The notes: generated by a model not told the origin, from the sequence alone. A DNA stretch of 64,000 nucleotides from Megascapheus bottae (GCA_024803745.1 JANJXV010000006.1:43749001-43813000), one strand, 5' to 3'. Numbered from the stretch's first letter, positions 11,189 through 23,041 are shown. A program made the numbers and translations.

Positions 11189-11420
11189 TTGTTTTTGTCA
11201 GTCGTGGGGCTTGAACTCTGGGCCTGGGTGCTGTCCCTGAGCTCTTCAGCTCAAGGCCAGCATTCTACCACTTGAGCCACAGAACTACTTCCAGTTTTCT
11301 GGTGGTTAATTAGAGAGAAGAGTTTCATGGACTTCTGTGCCTGGACTGGCTTTGAATTGTGTACTCAGATCTCAGCCTCCTGATTAGCTAGGATTACAGG
11401 CGTGAGCCATTGGTACCTGG
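11189..11420 (-). mobile_element. B1-type chimeric SINE
   Basis: Well-preserved antisense copy: 'ttgtcagtcgtggggcttga', 'tcaaggccagcattctacca', 'cagatctcagcctcctgatt' and 'ggattacaggcgtgagccat' appear in the expected order. Confidence 0.92.
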
Positions 11421-11579
11421 ATGTCTCATCTTTAAATAAAGCATCAATTGAACTTAGGATCAATGTTTATTATTAAATCTACTGTATTAAATCTATTGTA
11501 TCTTAAAAAAAGACATTTGTAAAATGAATACCACTATGTTTTGTCAAGGAGGGGCTTGAGATGGGGAGGGAAGAAGGTC

Positions 11580-11689
11580 AAAAACAGAGAGGCAGGTGAA
11601 TGGAAAGCAGAAAGGTGGTATATAATAGCCATATAATACAACTATCTATACCACCTTTCTGCTTTCCATTCACCTGCCTCTCTGTTTTT
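11580..11689. repeat. Perfect 43-bp inverted repeat, 24-bp spacer
   Basis: Left arm 11580-11622 and right arm 11647-11689 are exact reverse complements over all 43 bases. The first mismatch outside is 11579/11690 and inside 11623/11646. The arms are non-repetitive (left arm core 'gaggcaggtgaatggaaagc'). The transcript would fold into a hairpin of about 110 nt on either strand. No resemblance to the SINEs or LINEs nearby. Confidence 0.97.
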
Positions 11690-12394
11690 TAAAAACCCTA
11701 GCAAAAAAAAGTAACAGACTAAGATCAAAATAGAATGACTATACTTTTATATTTTTAATTTTGTATAAATGTTTTATGACTGCAGGGCACTAAATCAGTT
11801 ACTTGGTGAATACAAACATGTACAAGCTACCATGCCTGCCCTCAGAGCTAGTGAATCTTTAAGAGGGTGAAGTTAGTAGAACAGACTGGAAGATACAAAG
11901 GACTTGAGCCGGGGTTGGGGGAAAAAGCTCGGGGAAAAAGGAAGCAATCCCATCTCAAGCATCCAATTAGAATTGTGATAACTATGAAGTACGCAGCTTT
12001 TAGAGCAGCAGTGATAAAGGAGAAAAATCCCATTCTCCTTTGGGAATAGTTGAGAAATATAAACAAGGTATCTGCCTTTAAATCTTAACAAGATAGCTTT
12101 AGTTCCTAGGCAATTTCAAACATTTAAACTTCTAAATTAATACATTTGCTGTGACTGATAACAACTTACCAAAGAAGTTCCTCTATGAATATCTCACATG
12201 CTTTAAATGCATACAGAACTAGTTATGCCTCAACAATGACAGCAGTAATTATTTCTGGCTAGCATAGATTGCTATACTACATACTGCTATTCTGAACTGC
12301 TTTGCTATGCTGAACATAGATTGCTATGCTGTGTATTGATGTAAATATTTTGATACAATGATTCAGTTGCCTTAGAATGCTGCTAGGAGTTAAG
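11690..12394. other. Non-coding DNA with a LINE-2-like patch
   Basis: About 11776-11900 has 'cctgccctcagagctagtga' in a LINE-2 antisense-like context. At 12264-12334 'catagattgctat' occurs twice, spaced about 52 bp, as a decayed direct repeat. No gene. Confidence 0.5.
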
Positions 12395-12500
12395 TAATGC
12401 TATTATGCTCATTTTACTAATAAGAAAACTGAATCTCAGAGAAGTGAACATTACTAAGGTCATAAAAGCTACATAGTCAAGATGAGATTTTTACCCTAAG
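12395..12500 (-). mobile_element. MIR remnant
   Basis: 'ctcattttactaataagaaa', 'actgaatctcagagaagtga' and 'attactaaggtcataaaagc' follow the antisense MIR core. Confidence 0.7.
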
Positions 12501-12929
12501 GCTGTCAGATCCTAAAATACACATTTTAACCTCTCGTTCACATGGTAGAATCAAAGATGACTCTTCTGAAGCAAACTTCACCTCTTTCTTCAACAGGAGA
12601 CAAGGTAATAGATCCTTCTCTTAAATATAGCTCCCCAGATGAATCCAAGACCAAAATTATGATTAATGCAAACATTTCTGTGAAACACTATGTCACCAAC
12701 CACAGTTCTGCAGGGAAATCTTCCTGCGACCATTTACTCTTTCCTTAGTGACTTCTAGGAAAATTCTCTACAAGGAAGGAGTGTGGTGTGGTTAACTGTA
12801 TTTGTCTTCATTAAAAAAAAAAAAACCTATGCCAATGTTTTATTTCTTAATACTTATGACCTTACTCCAGCATTTTGTTTTATATTGTCTGGTCCATTAG
12901 AATTTATCTTTGTAATAGATTATCTTTGT
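12501..12929. other. Unique non-coding DNA
   Basis: Contains a 68-codon chance frame at 12542-12748 with no recognisable domain. Nothing else seen. Confidence 0.5.
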
Positions 12930-13168
12930 AGAATACCTCTGACCTTGGGGATGGGAGTTTGGCCTAGTGGTAACGTGCTTGCCTAGTATGCATGAAGGCC
13001 TTTTTTGAAACCTTGATATCACATACATAGAAAAAGCCAGAAGTGGTGCTGTAGCTCAAGTGGTAGAGCTCTAGCCTTGAGAAAGCCCAAGGACAGTGCT
13101 CAGCAGGCCCTGAGTTCAAGCCCCAGGACTGGCAAAAAAAAAAAAAAAAAAGAATACCTCTGACCTTG
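12930..13168 (+). mobile_element. IDL-Geo SINE with perfect 18-bp TSD
   Basis: Body 12948-13150, ending in an A18-type tail. TSD agaatacctctgaccttg at 12930-12947 and 13151-13168, exact. The left-monomer B box is damaged ('ggccttttttgaaacc' replaces 'gacccgggttcgattcc') and introduces a T run that would stop pol III, so this copy is probably dead as a master. Confidence 0.93.
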
Positions 13169-14404
13169 TATGTAAATATTCCTTTGGTAAGAACTCATTC
13201 CCAACCTCATGTCTACTTGTTTTTACTCTAGAACTTACTGTACTGCTAGAAGCCAGCATCATGCCCTTTTAGCCTCCTACAAGAACTTAAGATGGCTAAG
13301 AGGCAGGTGCTGACTAAAAACCCCATCAACAGCTATCTCTGAAGCAGATCTTTTTGGGGATCTAAGAGAGGGAGGGATTGGATGTTAGGAAGACAACATT
13401 TCACTACATAGCTCTGGCTGGCCTTGAACACTTGGGCCTCCCAAGTAGCTGAGACAGGAATGGACCAAAGTGACCAGTCAACCGCAGTATTCCTAAACCA
13501 AAACTTATCCCCTCCTCTTTTCCCTTCCTCCTATTCTTATAAACTCTCAAAAACTACTAGCCTTTCTCTTTCCAAGAACACTAAAATGGAAATGAATCTC
13601 TACTTATAACTGACAAAGCAATTGTTACATTTTATATGTGTGACTAATTAGACATGTGACTGCAAAGAAGCTCTTTAGGCAATTTTTCAACTCTGATTTT
13701 TTAAGGCAAATGTGTATGTATAAAACATATATGCACCTACCGTCACATTCACAATGCATATATATGCATGTAAATGTTCAAATTCCTACCAGAACAATTT
13801 ATGCTCTCGATTTCCAAACACATTTAATTGAACCTACTGTGGCTTCAAATGAAATTTCTACTTAATTGGTTACTGCATGTGAATTATTAACTAGTGCTCT
13901 TTGAGAACAGAACATTTTTTAAAAGACAGAAAAGCTGCTGGTGTAGCAAGAAAATAAGAAGTGACTACATGTTCACCCACTCAAGGATGTACAATGACTC
14001 CTTCCTCTCCTTGGGTCACACTGTCACTCACTACATGCTGTGGAAAGGCAGCCTACAATCATTCAGTAAGCGAACTACTTAGATCTTTTCCTTTTGCAGA
14101 CAGGAAGATGTTAAAATAGGCTCTGCTCAACAAGTTCTGACCTTAGCTTTCAGCAGCAGTACAGATCAAGCCCACAGACCTTCCTTCAGCATGTCTTCAT
14201 CCTAAATCTTTTAAAACAGGTTACCACATTAGCACTTGAAGCAGAAAAGGCAAGATCTGGACTGGCTGCATGACAAAAACAAAAGCAAAGTAGTGAAAGC
14301 CACAAAGTCTTTTCTCCAACATGGATGGTTTGAATGAAACAAAAAAAATCTCTGAAAAACTCATAGGCTGGAAAGCTAATCCTCAAGTTTTTAACAATGA
14401 TACA
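13169..14404. other. Unique non-coding DNA with a B1 fragment
   Basis: Apart from the antisense B1 fragment listed separately, nothing recognised. Frames of about 60-69 codons here lack any family signal. Confidence 0.5.
13391..13458 (-). mobile_element. Old B1 fragment
   Basis: 'tttcactacatagctctggc' then 'tggccttgaacacttgggcc' and 'tcccaagtagctgagacagg' are antisense B1/Alu. It lacks the tRNA-like module and belongs to an older B1 layer than the chimeric SINEs. Confidence 0.75.
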
Positions 14405-14409
14405 TGCCT

Positions 14410-14704
14410 GCTTTGGGGAGACACTTAGGATTAGATAAGATCATGAGGGTGGGGCCCCTATTGTGGCATTAGTGGCTTTTGTAAAGGAAGAAGCAGAGCA
14501 ATACAGGAGAGCACACCTGCTCTGTGTCACCATGTAAAGCTAAATTATGACACAGCAAGAAAGCCCTGGACAGATGCCAAACAGATGCCAGCAATGTTAC
14601 TCGACCTCCCAGCTTCTAAAACTATGAGCCAAAATAAACTTCTATCCTTTATAATTATCCAGTCTTTGGTGTTTTTGTTATAGCAACAGAAAAACTAAGA
14701 CAAA
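14410..14704 (+). mobile_element. MaLR/MLT1-type LTR remnant
   Basis: 'tcatgagggtggggccccta', 'ttagtggcttttgtaaagga', 'ctcccagcttctaaaactat' and the 3' end 'gttatagcaacagaaaaact' followed by 'aagaca' match the layout of mammalian MLT1 LTRs. No internal retroviral coding sequence is beside it; it is an old solo-type LTR. Assignment from memory. Confidence 0.7.
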
Positions 14705-16002
14705 CACCTAAGAGATCAGGGTGCAAACCCCATAAGACACAGACACTTTAGAACTGTGATTCCTGAGGTACAGTGTTTACCTTCCTACCCTTCATTTATT
14801 TCCTCTTCCATCACAAAGAACATGCTTGAGGGGCAGGTTAGCATTAAGGCCTGTTTTCCCAGTTTATTTCCATCCACCTCTCTGTTCTAAGGAACGCTCA
14901 AATTTAGCCTTGGTGATCTCAAGGCTACAATACAGATCTGGAAAGAAAGCTCTGCACAATCTAGCTTATCCTAGAGAAAACCAAATTCCAGTAGCAAACA
15001 ATTACTCCAGACACAGAACCTTTAATGGTCTCGAGAAGGCCACCTCCACTAGATCCGTTCTCCTGTCAGCCACACTGGGCCTTTTATAAGAGACACAAAC
15101 AGAAACCATGTGGAACATGGTTTTTAGTTATGCACAGGTGCACAGGACAATCTGTTCCAGGTGTTCCAGTGTTCCAAATAAGTTACCTCTCAGACACTCA
15201 TCTCTTATGAGTCCCAGCTAAAATCCTTAAAGTCTGTCCAACTGACAGATTAAGGATAACACGTAATAAAGCCGGCAGTTTAGAGACCGATGCATGCTGT
15301 ATCCAGTCAGGCACTAGAAGCTGGGTTAATGTGAGGAATACTACTACATATGCCTTTTTCATGAAAGTGACCATAAGGTAGCAGAAAGCCGCTAGCAGGC
15401 CAAAGGACTGGAATAAGTCAAAGGAACAGCAACCCTTAAAAGAGGCCTTCAAATGTTTCTTCTCCTTTGACTTGACCTAAGCAATGTCAGTTGGCTAACT
15501 TCCATACCATATTTAGTGGCAGACAAAATGATGCTGATAAGGTCATGGCAAAATAAAGTATCAAAGATAAGCTAAAAATACTTATGGGTTCAGTTGAGTT
15601 AGACCTGCTTTGAATTTTAGACCTGCTTCATTAACCTTGATAACTGGGAAGGACAATGGTAGGAGCCATGTTATAGAATTGAGAATGTTATAAAATTATA
15701 AATGAGATCCTGCACTTGGAGACACTGACATGGTAGTTCATGAATCAGATGGAAGTGAACATCCATTGCTAATGCTGAAGATCTGGGGGCTGGATCTTCT
15801 CTGCTAGATCCTTCTTTCCTCCAAGACCTTACCACTTCCACCTCCACCCTCTACCCCAGCAGGCTTCCAACTACTAACATTCAAAAATTAGAAGACAGAT
15901 GTCTTCTTAGCTTACACAATTACTTATTCACAACCCCCCCCTACCCCACCACCACCATGTACCTTCCCATTCTACTCTACCTTCAAGGAATCCAGTGGCT
16001 AC
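14705..16002. other. Non-coding DNA, possible LINE-2 traces
   Basis: 'tcctgtcagccacactgggc' at 15061 has a diverged partner at 17671 and may be LINE-2, but the match is short. No gene. A pyrimidine-rich patch lies at 15800-15970. Confidence 0.45.
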
Positions 16003-16563
16003 CCATAGCATCCTCTTTTTTTTATTTTTTGATTTTTTTTATTTTTTATTTTTTATATTTTTATTGTAATTAATAAAAGGGTTACATGATATTTGCCATA
16101 TAGAAGTTGCATTAATTCACATACATTAAAGTAACAGCCATCCCATTAAAAAAATGGGCCAAAGACTTAAAGAGAGTCTTCTCTGAAGAAGAAACAAAAA
16201 TGGCCTATAGACACATGAAGAAATGCTCAACATCTCTGGTCATAAAAGAAATGCAAATCAAAACAACTCTAAGATTCCACCTCACTCCAGTTAGAATGGC
16301 CAAGATCAGGAAAACGAATAATGACAGATGTTGGAGGGGATGTGGCCAGGAGGGATCACTACTGCACTGTTGGTGGAGTGCAAACTCGTTCAACTACTAT
16401 GGAAAGCAGTGTGGCAGTTCCTCAAAAGACTAAACATAGAACTCCCCTATGACCCAGCAATTCCACTACTTGGCATTTACCCAACCATCCAGAATCTAGG
16501 GCATACTAAATCCACTAGCTCAACAATGTTCATTGCAGCATTATTCACCATAGCATCCTCTTT
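16003..16563 (-). mobile_element. LINE-1 with 5' inversion (twin priming) and 16-bp TSD
   Basis: Perfect TSD ccatagcatcctcttt at 16003-16018 and 16548-16563. Inside, from the left: poly-T and antisense 3' UTR end (16019-16127), then an abrupt switch to a plus-strand ORF2 segment (16128-16547). The intervening ORF2 tail and upper 3' UTR are missing. The LINE-1 sequence at the right junction continues into the TSD as 'ccatagca', so about 8 bp of microhomology closed the 5' end. Confidence 0.92.
16196..16547 (+). pseudogene. LINE-1 ORF2 C-terminal fragment, frameshifted
   Basis: Plus-strand frame from about 16200 reads [20 protein letters not shown]..., the region before and through the ORF2 cysteine-rich motif. 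The first C, second C and H of the C-x3-C-x7-H-x4-C motif are present (CWRGC then LLHC), but a one-base loss near 16375-16380 shifts the frame just before the last cysteine. The continuation '[20 protein letters not shown]' is in the next frame (ORF2 still readable to '[10 protein letters not shown]'). No endonuclease or RT domain remains. Confidence 0.85.
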
Positions 16564-17036
16564 CAGGGAATAATACTACATACACAGCAGGCATTCCCTA
16601 CTTCCTGATGGTCAAGAACTTTCTATCCTAAATCCTAAGTATACTCAAATTCATCAGTTTTATAACAGGCATCTTACCTCCTTCCCCAGTTATCAATGTT
16701 AATCAAATAGAAAGTCTAAAATTCAAAGTGAGCCTAACTCAACTGAATCCATCTGTATTTTTAACATGTCTTTGATGCAGTGAACTGCAGTCAGCACCAC
16801 CATCACATCTTTCATGTGTGAAAACATGCAATGTCTCTGTTATTCCTCACATTGTGCATCAGGAATGCACAAGCAGTAGGTACTGTGACTGTATCTGAGA
16901 TTCAGCAAAACACTGGATCCTAAACCACCCCAGTCCCCCCCAGTGAAGGTAATAAACACTCAATGCCAGGTATTCCTAATACACTCTAGCCCAGTGCTGG
17001 GATATAGGACTGTCCAAAATTGCTTTTAGCCCTGAC
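16564..17036. other. Unique non-coding DNA
   Basis: Nothing recognised. Confidence 0.5.
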
Positions 17037-17219
17037 AGAAGTGGAAACTTTTTTTTTTTGCCAGTCCTGGGCTTGAGCTAGAGCTCTACCACTTGAGCCT
17101 CAGCACCACTTCTGGCTTTTTTCTATGTATGTGGTACCAAGGAATCAAACCCAGGTCTTTGTGCATGCTATGCAAGCACTCAACCACTAGGCCAAACTCC
17201 CAGCCCCAGAAGAGGAAAC
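17037..17219 (-). mobile_element. IDL-Geo SINE, internally deleted right monomer
   Basis: Body 17049-17207. TSD agaagtggaaac / agaagaggaaac (17037-17048 and 17208-17219, one mismatch). Compared with the copy at 29978-30168, about 37 bp of the right monomer are missing between two 'gagct' motifs (junction 'gggcttgagctagagctc'), fitting a short-repeat-mediated deletion. Confidence 0.9.
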
Positions 17220-17338
17220 TTTTTAACATTTGTTCATGAGAAGATTCAGTTTGTCCAAGTTTATACAGGCCAGGAACAAGTACATTTATGACCCAAAGCC
17301 TAGACACCTTTAGACATGAACAGAACAGGCTCCCCCCT

Positions 17339-17368
17339 CACACACACACACACACACATACACACACA
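17339..17368. repeat. (CA)n microsatellite
   Basis: About 30 bp, one interruption (cata). Confidence 0.95.
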
Positions 17369-18495
17369 GTGTCTAGCTGTCCAACTCTCCTTCCAATTTC
17401 TGTAAACCGATCACTGCTAACTTGATCTCCACAAATACTATTGAATCCTTAAGTGACCCTAAATCGAATGGATAATGATAATAAAAACTGGGAAGGGAGT
17501 AAATATCAGTGAGATGTTATTTGGATAGCAGATAACTACAAATAAGTTTGTGGTGATTTCATCAAGAGGCAGCTTGACAGATAACACAGATGCAGGATGG
17601 TTCACACAAACTCAGTGCACAGTCACTATCACAGTTCATTTCTGAAACACCCAGATCCTTTAGCACTTCCTCCTGTCAGCCATGCTGTGCATTTTAGTAT
17701 GAGAAGCACAAACAGAAAGCAATTAGGGCCAAGGAAGTGCATTCAGGATGAAGCTTGCAGCTGAACAAGGGCAGAACACAAGTTAATCCTGAGGATTTCC
17801 GCCAGCTGTTTTCTAACATCAGTCTGGTGACAGGCACCTCGGAAGTCTGTTTCAAATGCAGGTCACTGATAGATACACACATGCCCGGGATGCAGACACC
17901 ACTGCTATGGAGTAGGACTCAGGTGATCTGAGGCAGGTGGTCCAGGCCTAACTGTCAAACACTGAACCAAGTCATACCTGGGTTACACTTGGGTAAGTGA
18001 TGCTGCATTCCTTTCAGCCCTACCAAAAGAGGAATTTGGAAATGATCCACTGTGGAAATGCAAAATGTGGAAATGATCCCTTCTAGCTGGGAAATACTGT
18101 CAAGGTATAAAGTGCTTTTGAGGGTAAACCTCACAGTGAGTGACATGCTTCTGCTTTATGAACTCACAAAGGGAGCACTAATATGTATGTACACAGGCCA
18201 GATCTGAGAGCCAAGGGGTGAGGCAAAACAGGGTTGGGGGTTAATACCATCGTATGGACTCACATATTTTCTCATGGCCAAAAGCATGTGCCACCATGAC
18301 TAGAGGTCAGGGCTAGATGCTGCCCAAAAGGGTGTTAACAACTGACCTACATGGCCGGAGGCCCATGCCCTTGGGCTCTGCAAACCAAGTGACCTGCCTT
18401 CAGGAATCCCTGCTCCAAGTCAAGGTGACTTTTTCTCTAGAGAAACATCTTGACAGATTTTCTTCTTTTCTTTTTTAATCAAAATCATCAAGATA
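17369..18495. other. Unique non-coding DNA
   Basis: No gene or clear repeat. 'ggaaatgatcc' recurs at 18036 and 18068. Confidence 0.5.
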
Positions 18496-18738
18496 GGTGC
18501 CAGGGGGTCCTGCTGATAATTCTCTACTCAAGAGGCTGAGATTTCAGTATCATGGTTTGAAACCAACAGGGGTAGGAAAGTACATGAAACTCTTATCTCC
18601 AATCAACTAGGAAAAAAAAGCCCAAAACTGGAAGTGTGGCTCAAGTGTTAGAGCACCAGCCTTGAGTAAAACAGAAGCTAAGGGACAGCACCAGACCTGA
18701 GTTCAAGCCTTAGTACAGGCACACAAAAACAACAACAA
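18496..18738 (+). mobile_element. B1-type chimeric SINE
   Basis: Head diverged ('ctgataattctctactcaag'); right module clear ('gtgtggctcaagtgttagag', 'cctgagttcaagccttagta'). The tail has become (AAC)n. Confidence 0.85.
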
Positions 18739-20104
18739 CCCCCACCAAGATACTGGTGAATATCAATGAAGCAAACTTGACCTTTTCTTACTTCAGGCAT
18801 ACCTTTTGAGGAGAATCGGGTGACACTACTGAAAACAAACAAAAGATCTCCCAAGCCTCAGCTGGAGCAAAACCACAAAGCTTTTTCCCTCGCCCCAGCA
18901 GTTTAGAACTTCTTCACTGTTCTCTGTGAGATCTGGGCTGGCTTGTTCAGTAAATAGAGCATCTGAATTAATAGGGGATTTAAAGAAGCTGGAGGGGAAA
19001 GGCCTTGCCCTAAAATAAGATCTGTGGTTAGCACCAACTCTCAGAGAGAAATGGAATTGACATTCTCATTCGCTCTTTAATTACTGGGGGAGGGGGCTGC
19101 GGGTGGCAGGTGTGGAGGGGACTGCCAATGAGGCTAGAAGGTACCCTAGAGGACAAAGGGAGTCAGAGACAGACAATGAATGACAGCATAGATACCAGTT
19201 TAGCAACTGCTGTGTGCCTCTTACCTTATTTTCTTCTAAGACAACCAAATAAATTAGATTACAAACCAGTGAATCCTATAAAAAAAAAAAAAGTCAACAG
19301 AATTTAGTCCATCATTCTAGTGTAAGGCAAGTCAGGAACTAATAAGCTACAAAGGACCCAGGTTACCAGGCAGTATGGTCCCAGCCTTTCCCCAGCTTAC
19401 CCTTCAATTCAGTGCATCATTTCAGAGGCCCCATACCAGAGGCCCCATCCAATTACACCTGAGTTCTCTGTTAAGGACATATGGTCTCCTTTCTTCCTTA
19501 AGGTGCACATGATCAGTCTTTTACTCAATAGAGAGGCAAGGAGCTAATTTCTACCCAGAGAGTTTGTAAATGTATGCGTAATAGAAAAATAATATGTGAA
19601 ATCACATTAATATTAACAGCAATGTAAAGAATGAGTTTCGTGATTCAGAACATGGCCTCTGGGGGATGATGAATCCAATCAAGCCAATGGAATCAGTCAA
19701 GGTTAGACACAGAGGACAGCCTGCACACAAAGTGCTTGCTGCACAGGGGGCACAAGAAGTGGGTGTGTTCGGAAGCAAAAAGCTGACTGCTGCCCCCCAC
19801 CAGAGAGTCTATAACCCCCACCTTGAACTTCTGCTTCCCCCGCTTTCTGAATCTCACATTTCCCATGCAGCAATATCATATCAGGTCTGTAAAATATATC
19901 CAACTTAAGCAGTAGCAAAGGAAAAGGAAGATGGACAAGGGGCTATGGCAATTAAAAAGAGAAAAAAAAATCTGAGGATTTTCCCATGGTGTCTGCATTC
20001 AATGGCCATCTACAAAACCTTCTCAATTTGGAAAAGAAATCAGAGAATGCAAAACACTCATAAGTAGCCTAGTGTAGCCAATGTCTGATCCCAAGTCAGT
20101 TTCT
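18739..20104. other. Unique non-coding DNA
   Basis: Includes a G-rich patch at 19086-19121 and a small tandem duplication of 'cagaggccccat' near 19423-19449. No gene. Confidence 0.5.
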
Positions 20105-20269
20105 AAAACAGCATTACTCTTTTATTATTGTAATTAATAGAGGGGTTACAGTTATATTCACCAGATAGAAGGAGCATTACTTCACACACACTGATACTCC
20201 TTCTCATGTTTTTGTCCCCATTTCCTTCCCCCTATCCTTCCCCTCATCTTATAAAACAGCACTACTCTT
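20105..20269 (-). mobile_element. LINE-1 3' end with TSD
   Basis: About 131 bp of antisense 3' UTR (20122-20252: 'attgtaattaatagaggggt', 'atgtttttgtccccatttcc'). TSD aaaacagcattactctt / aaaacagcactactctt at 20105-20121 and 20253-20269, one mismatch. Confidence 0.88.
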
Positions 20270-20314
20270 AAAGCATCTCTCTGAATACAAGGTGCCCTTG
20301 CTTGAGACCAGAAA

Positions 20315-20505
20315 TCTCCCCATTCAGCCACATCCAATTGATTACCATGTCCAGTCAATTCTATCCCCGGATATGCCTGAGATCGTTCCCTTCTTCATCG
20401 ATCTCCTCTCTGGATCTAATCCCTGCCCTTATATTGCCCCTCTCCCATCACCATATCCCCTATCTCTAATCCCACATCATCACCTGACTGTTCTATCAGA
20501 GTAGT
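20315..20505 (+). mobile_element. LINE-2-like remnant
   Basis: 'cagccacatccaattgatta', 'catgtccagtcaattctatc' and the CT-rich continuation fit the LINE-2 3' coding region. Possibly continues after the old LINE-1 at about 20935. Confidence 0.6.
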
Positions 20506-20509
20506 TTAT

Positions 20510-20905
20510 TTTTTTAGTTTGTTCAAGTTCTATTAAGATACAATTTAAAAATAAAACTACATATTTACAATGGAAAGCATGATTTTTAATAAATATTCAC
20601 AGTATGAAATAATTAAATCAAGTTACTAAAACATAACTATCAGCTCAAGTGCTTGGTGTGGAGGGTATATATGTGTATATAAGGAACACTAATGTCTGCT
20701 TAGAAATTTGCACATATATTATTACTAACCATAGTCACTTTGCTGTACAATAGGTCACAGAGCTTATTCATAATTTTGTAACCATTCACTTATACCTTTC
20801 CAGTCCCTAACAACCACCATTTCACACTCTGCTTCTGGGAGTTTAATGTTTTATATTCCATGTATGGTAGAGATTATACAATATTTGTCTTTCTCTACCC
20901 AGCCT
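20510..20905 (-). mobile_element. Old LINE-1 (L1M-type) 3' end
   Basis: Antisense 3' UTR of a pan-mammalian type: 'ctgtacaataggtcacagag', 'taacaaccaccatttcacac', 'tctgcttctgggagtttaat' and 'caatatttgtctttctctac'. Much more diverged than the other LINE-1 copies. Confidence 0.85.
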
Positions 20906-21609
20906 ACTCACAAATTAGACTAAAATACTAAAAAAAAAATCACATATGGTCATGGCTTTACTTTCTTCAATGCTTCCAATTTCCACAGAATAGGGTTCTC
21001 AAATTCTGCTGGACTCCTAAATCAGATAGATCTGGTATCACCTTGCTAGGGTTTGAATACTATTTACCGTCACTGACTCATGCAGGATTTTATAATCCTT
21101 AAAGTCTTATTTTAATGGTATTCATGAGGCAAAAGATAAGACCCCTGCATTTGTCTGCACCATAACTTATCCAAACCATGGCTTTCAGAGGTAGGAAATA
21201 ACTAGATTAGGTCACTAGAGCAGAGCACTCTTGGTTGAATCCTGGTGGTTTTATAAAACAAAAGAGAAAAGACACAGACTATAGACATATATGTTTCTTC
21301 TATGATGTGTATAAACCATAAGGGTCCTCCCCAGAACTTTTACCATGTTGTTTGGACCTTGCACCTACTGGTTACTATGAGCCAAAAGAAGCCTCTTTCC
21401 TCTATAAAACAGCCTGCTCTGGATATTTTGTTAGAGGAATGAAAAGTTGGCTAATATATCACCACCATAAAGCCTTATCACAAAGGTAGAATGGGAGGCA
21501 GACATGTTAGTTTCAGAAATGTACATTTTCAACACCATCTTCCCGTGATTCTGATAAAACTATATTGTATATAAGAAGCTCACCCTGAAATTGAAACACT
21601 GCAGGCTGG
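20906..21609. other. Non-coding DNA
   Basis: The first about 100 bp may continue the LINE-2 ('catggctttactttcttcaa'). Otherwise nothing recognised. Confidence 0.45.
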
Positions 21610-21969
21610 TTCAATGAGCCACCAGGCCTCTTCCTCCTCCAAATATCTGTATGTCACTCTCTTCTCACTATGGAATTGCCCTGGCATAAATGTGCCTGGC
21701 TATTTCCTTCTTACCTGTTCAGACTAGGTTCAAATAGCAATTCCTTGGCAACATTTCCCCAGACATGTACTCTTGTTCTGGGCATCCAAACCTCTCTTTT
21801 CAAAGCAAAAACAACACATTAGATTTCGTTTCCATCTCTCAAGACAGCACCAGAGCTGCAAGAATGGTGCTGCTCTTTAATTATCACTGCTGCCCTGATA
21901 CCCAAAAGATGCCACATAGTAGGCACACAGTAAACATTAGTGAGCACATTTTGAATAAATGAACAGATG
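21610..21969 (+). mobile_element. LINE-2 3' end
   Basis: 'ttacctgttcagactaggtt', 'tggcaacatttccccagaca' and the terminus 'gccacatagtaggcacacag' then 'ttttgaataaatgaacag' match the LINE-2 3' end in order. Confidence 0.72.
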
Positions 21970-23041
21970 CGTAAACGTTGAGCAAATCCAAAATGGCTGG
22001 CTGGCAGTGTTTCCCCTCAGACTGTCTTTCATTATCCCAGAACAATAAACTCAAAGAGAGGTTAGTTAGAGTAGGGAGGAGAAATGCCAAAGGAATGAAA
22101 TTAGTCTAGAGACCAGTGCAGACTTTTACAATGGCAGTATCTGGTGATTGCACGTTTCCAGCTGTTGTAACTTAGGGATCCTTTACAAGGCTGTAATTTT
22201 CAAATCCTGCTGCAAGCTAACTACTTTTATGCTAATCTCTCTCAATAAATATGCTTGCTGGAAAAGCACATACTTGTTTGCATCATAAAGGCCAAAAACA
22301 TTGAAAACATCACTTTTAAAACTTTTAATTTCCATTCTGGGTATCTATGTTAGAACTCTCTTTGGTTAGAATAATGGTTCATTGAAGATGCTGGTGATTG
22401 ACAGGGGTTTCAAGCATACAAAGCCCCAAAGGCCAGCCCTCCAGTAAGCGACCTTAAAAAGGATATGTTTTATGAACAACCCCGTTAGCCCAACTCCCAA
22501 TCCTGAACGAATCGATATGTAATTTTCTTGATAGAAACACTATTTCATAACTTGTTTATATATTTTTAAATATGAAAGAGACTTTTTCTAAGTCTCTAGA
22601 AAGTTAAACTCCCCTAACAATTACCTTATATTTTACCTGATCAGGCAGGCAATTCTAACATCTTAAGAAGAAAAACTAAAACTAAAATAAAATGCCTTTA
22701 ATGTGAAAATGACAAGCTGCCTCAAGAATACCCACTGGTGTGTGGAATCCCAGTGCCAATTAGGAAAAAAAAAAAAACTTCTTTTGCAGCTAGTGCTCTG
22801 CTGATTGGTTTATGATCCCATCTCTTCAAATCAAATCAAATATTTATCGTCTCATGTTGCTCTTTATTAAGACCTTCCCTTACAGCTTTATGACGAATTA
22901 GTATTCCCAGGTCCGAAAGCTATTCTGTGTCTTTCACTAAATTGATGCAGATATTAAAATTTTTCAACAGCCTGTTGAGAAAAGGAGCCATGGGGAGCTT
23001 CATCATTCACAGAGTCTGCAGACCTATGAAATTAAGGTGTA
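21970..23041. other. Unique non-coding DNA
   Basis: No gene or repeat recognised. Confidence 0.5.

Noticed and set aside
14410..14704. A full endogenous retrovirus
   Set aside because: Only solo, old LTR-type sequence is present; no internal coding region or paired LTR was found nearby.
19086..19121. G-quadruplex promoter element
   Set aside because: The G runs are too widely spaced for a strict four-run motif (third loop about 13 bases) and there is no gene beside it.
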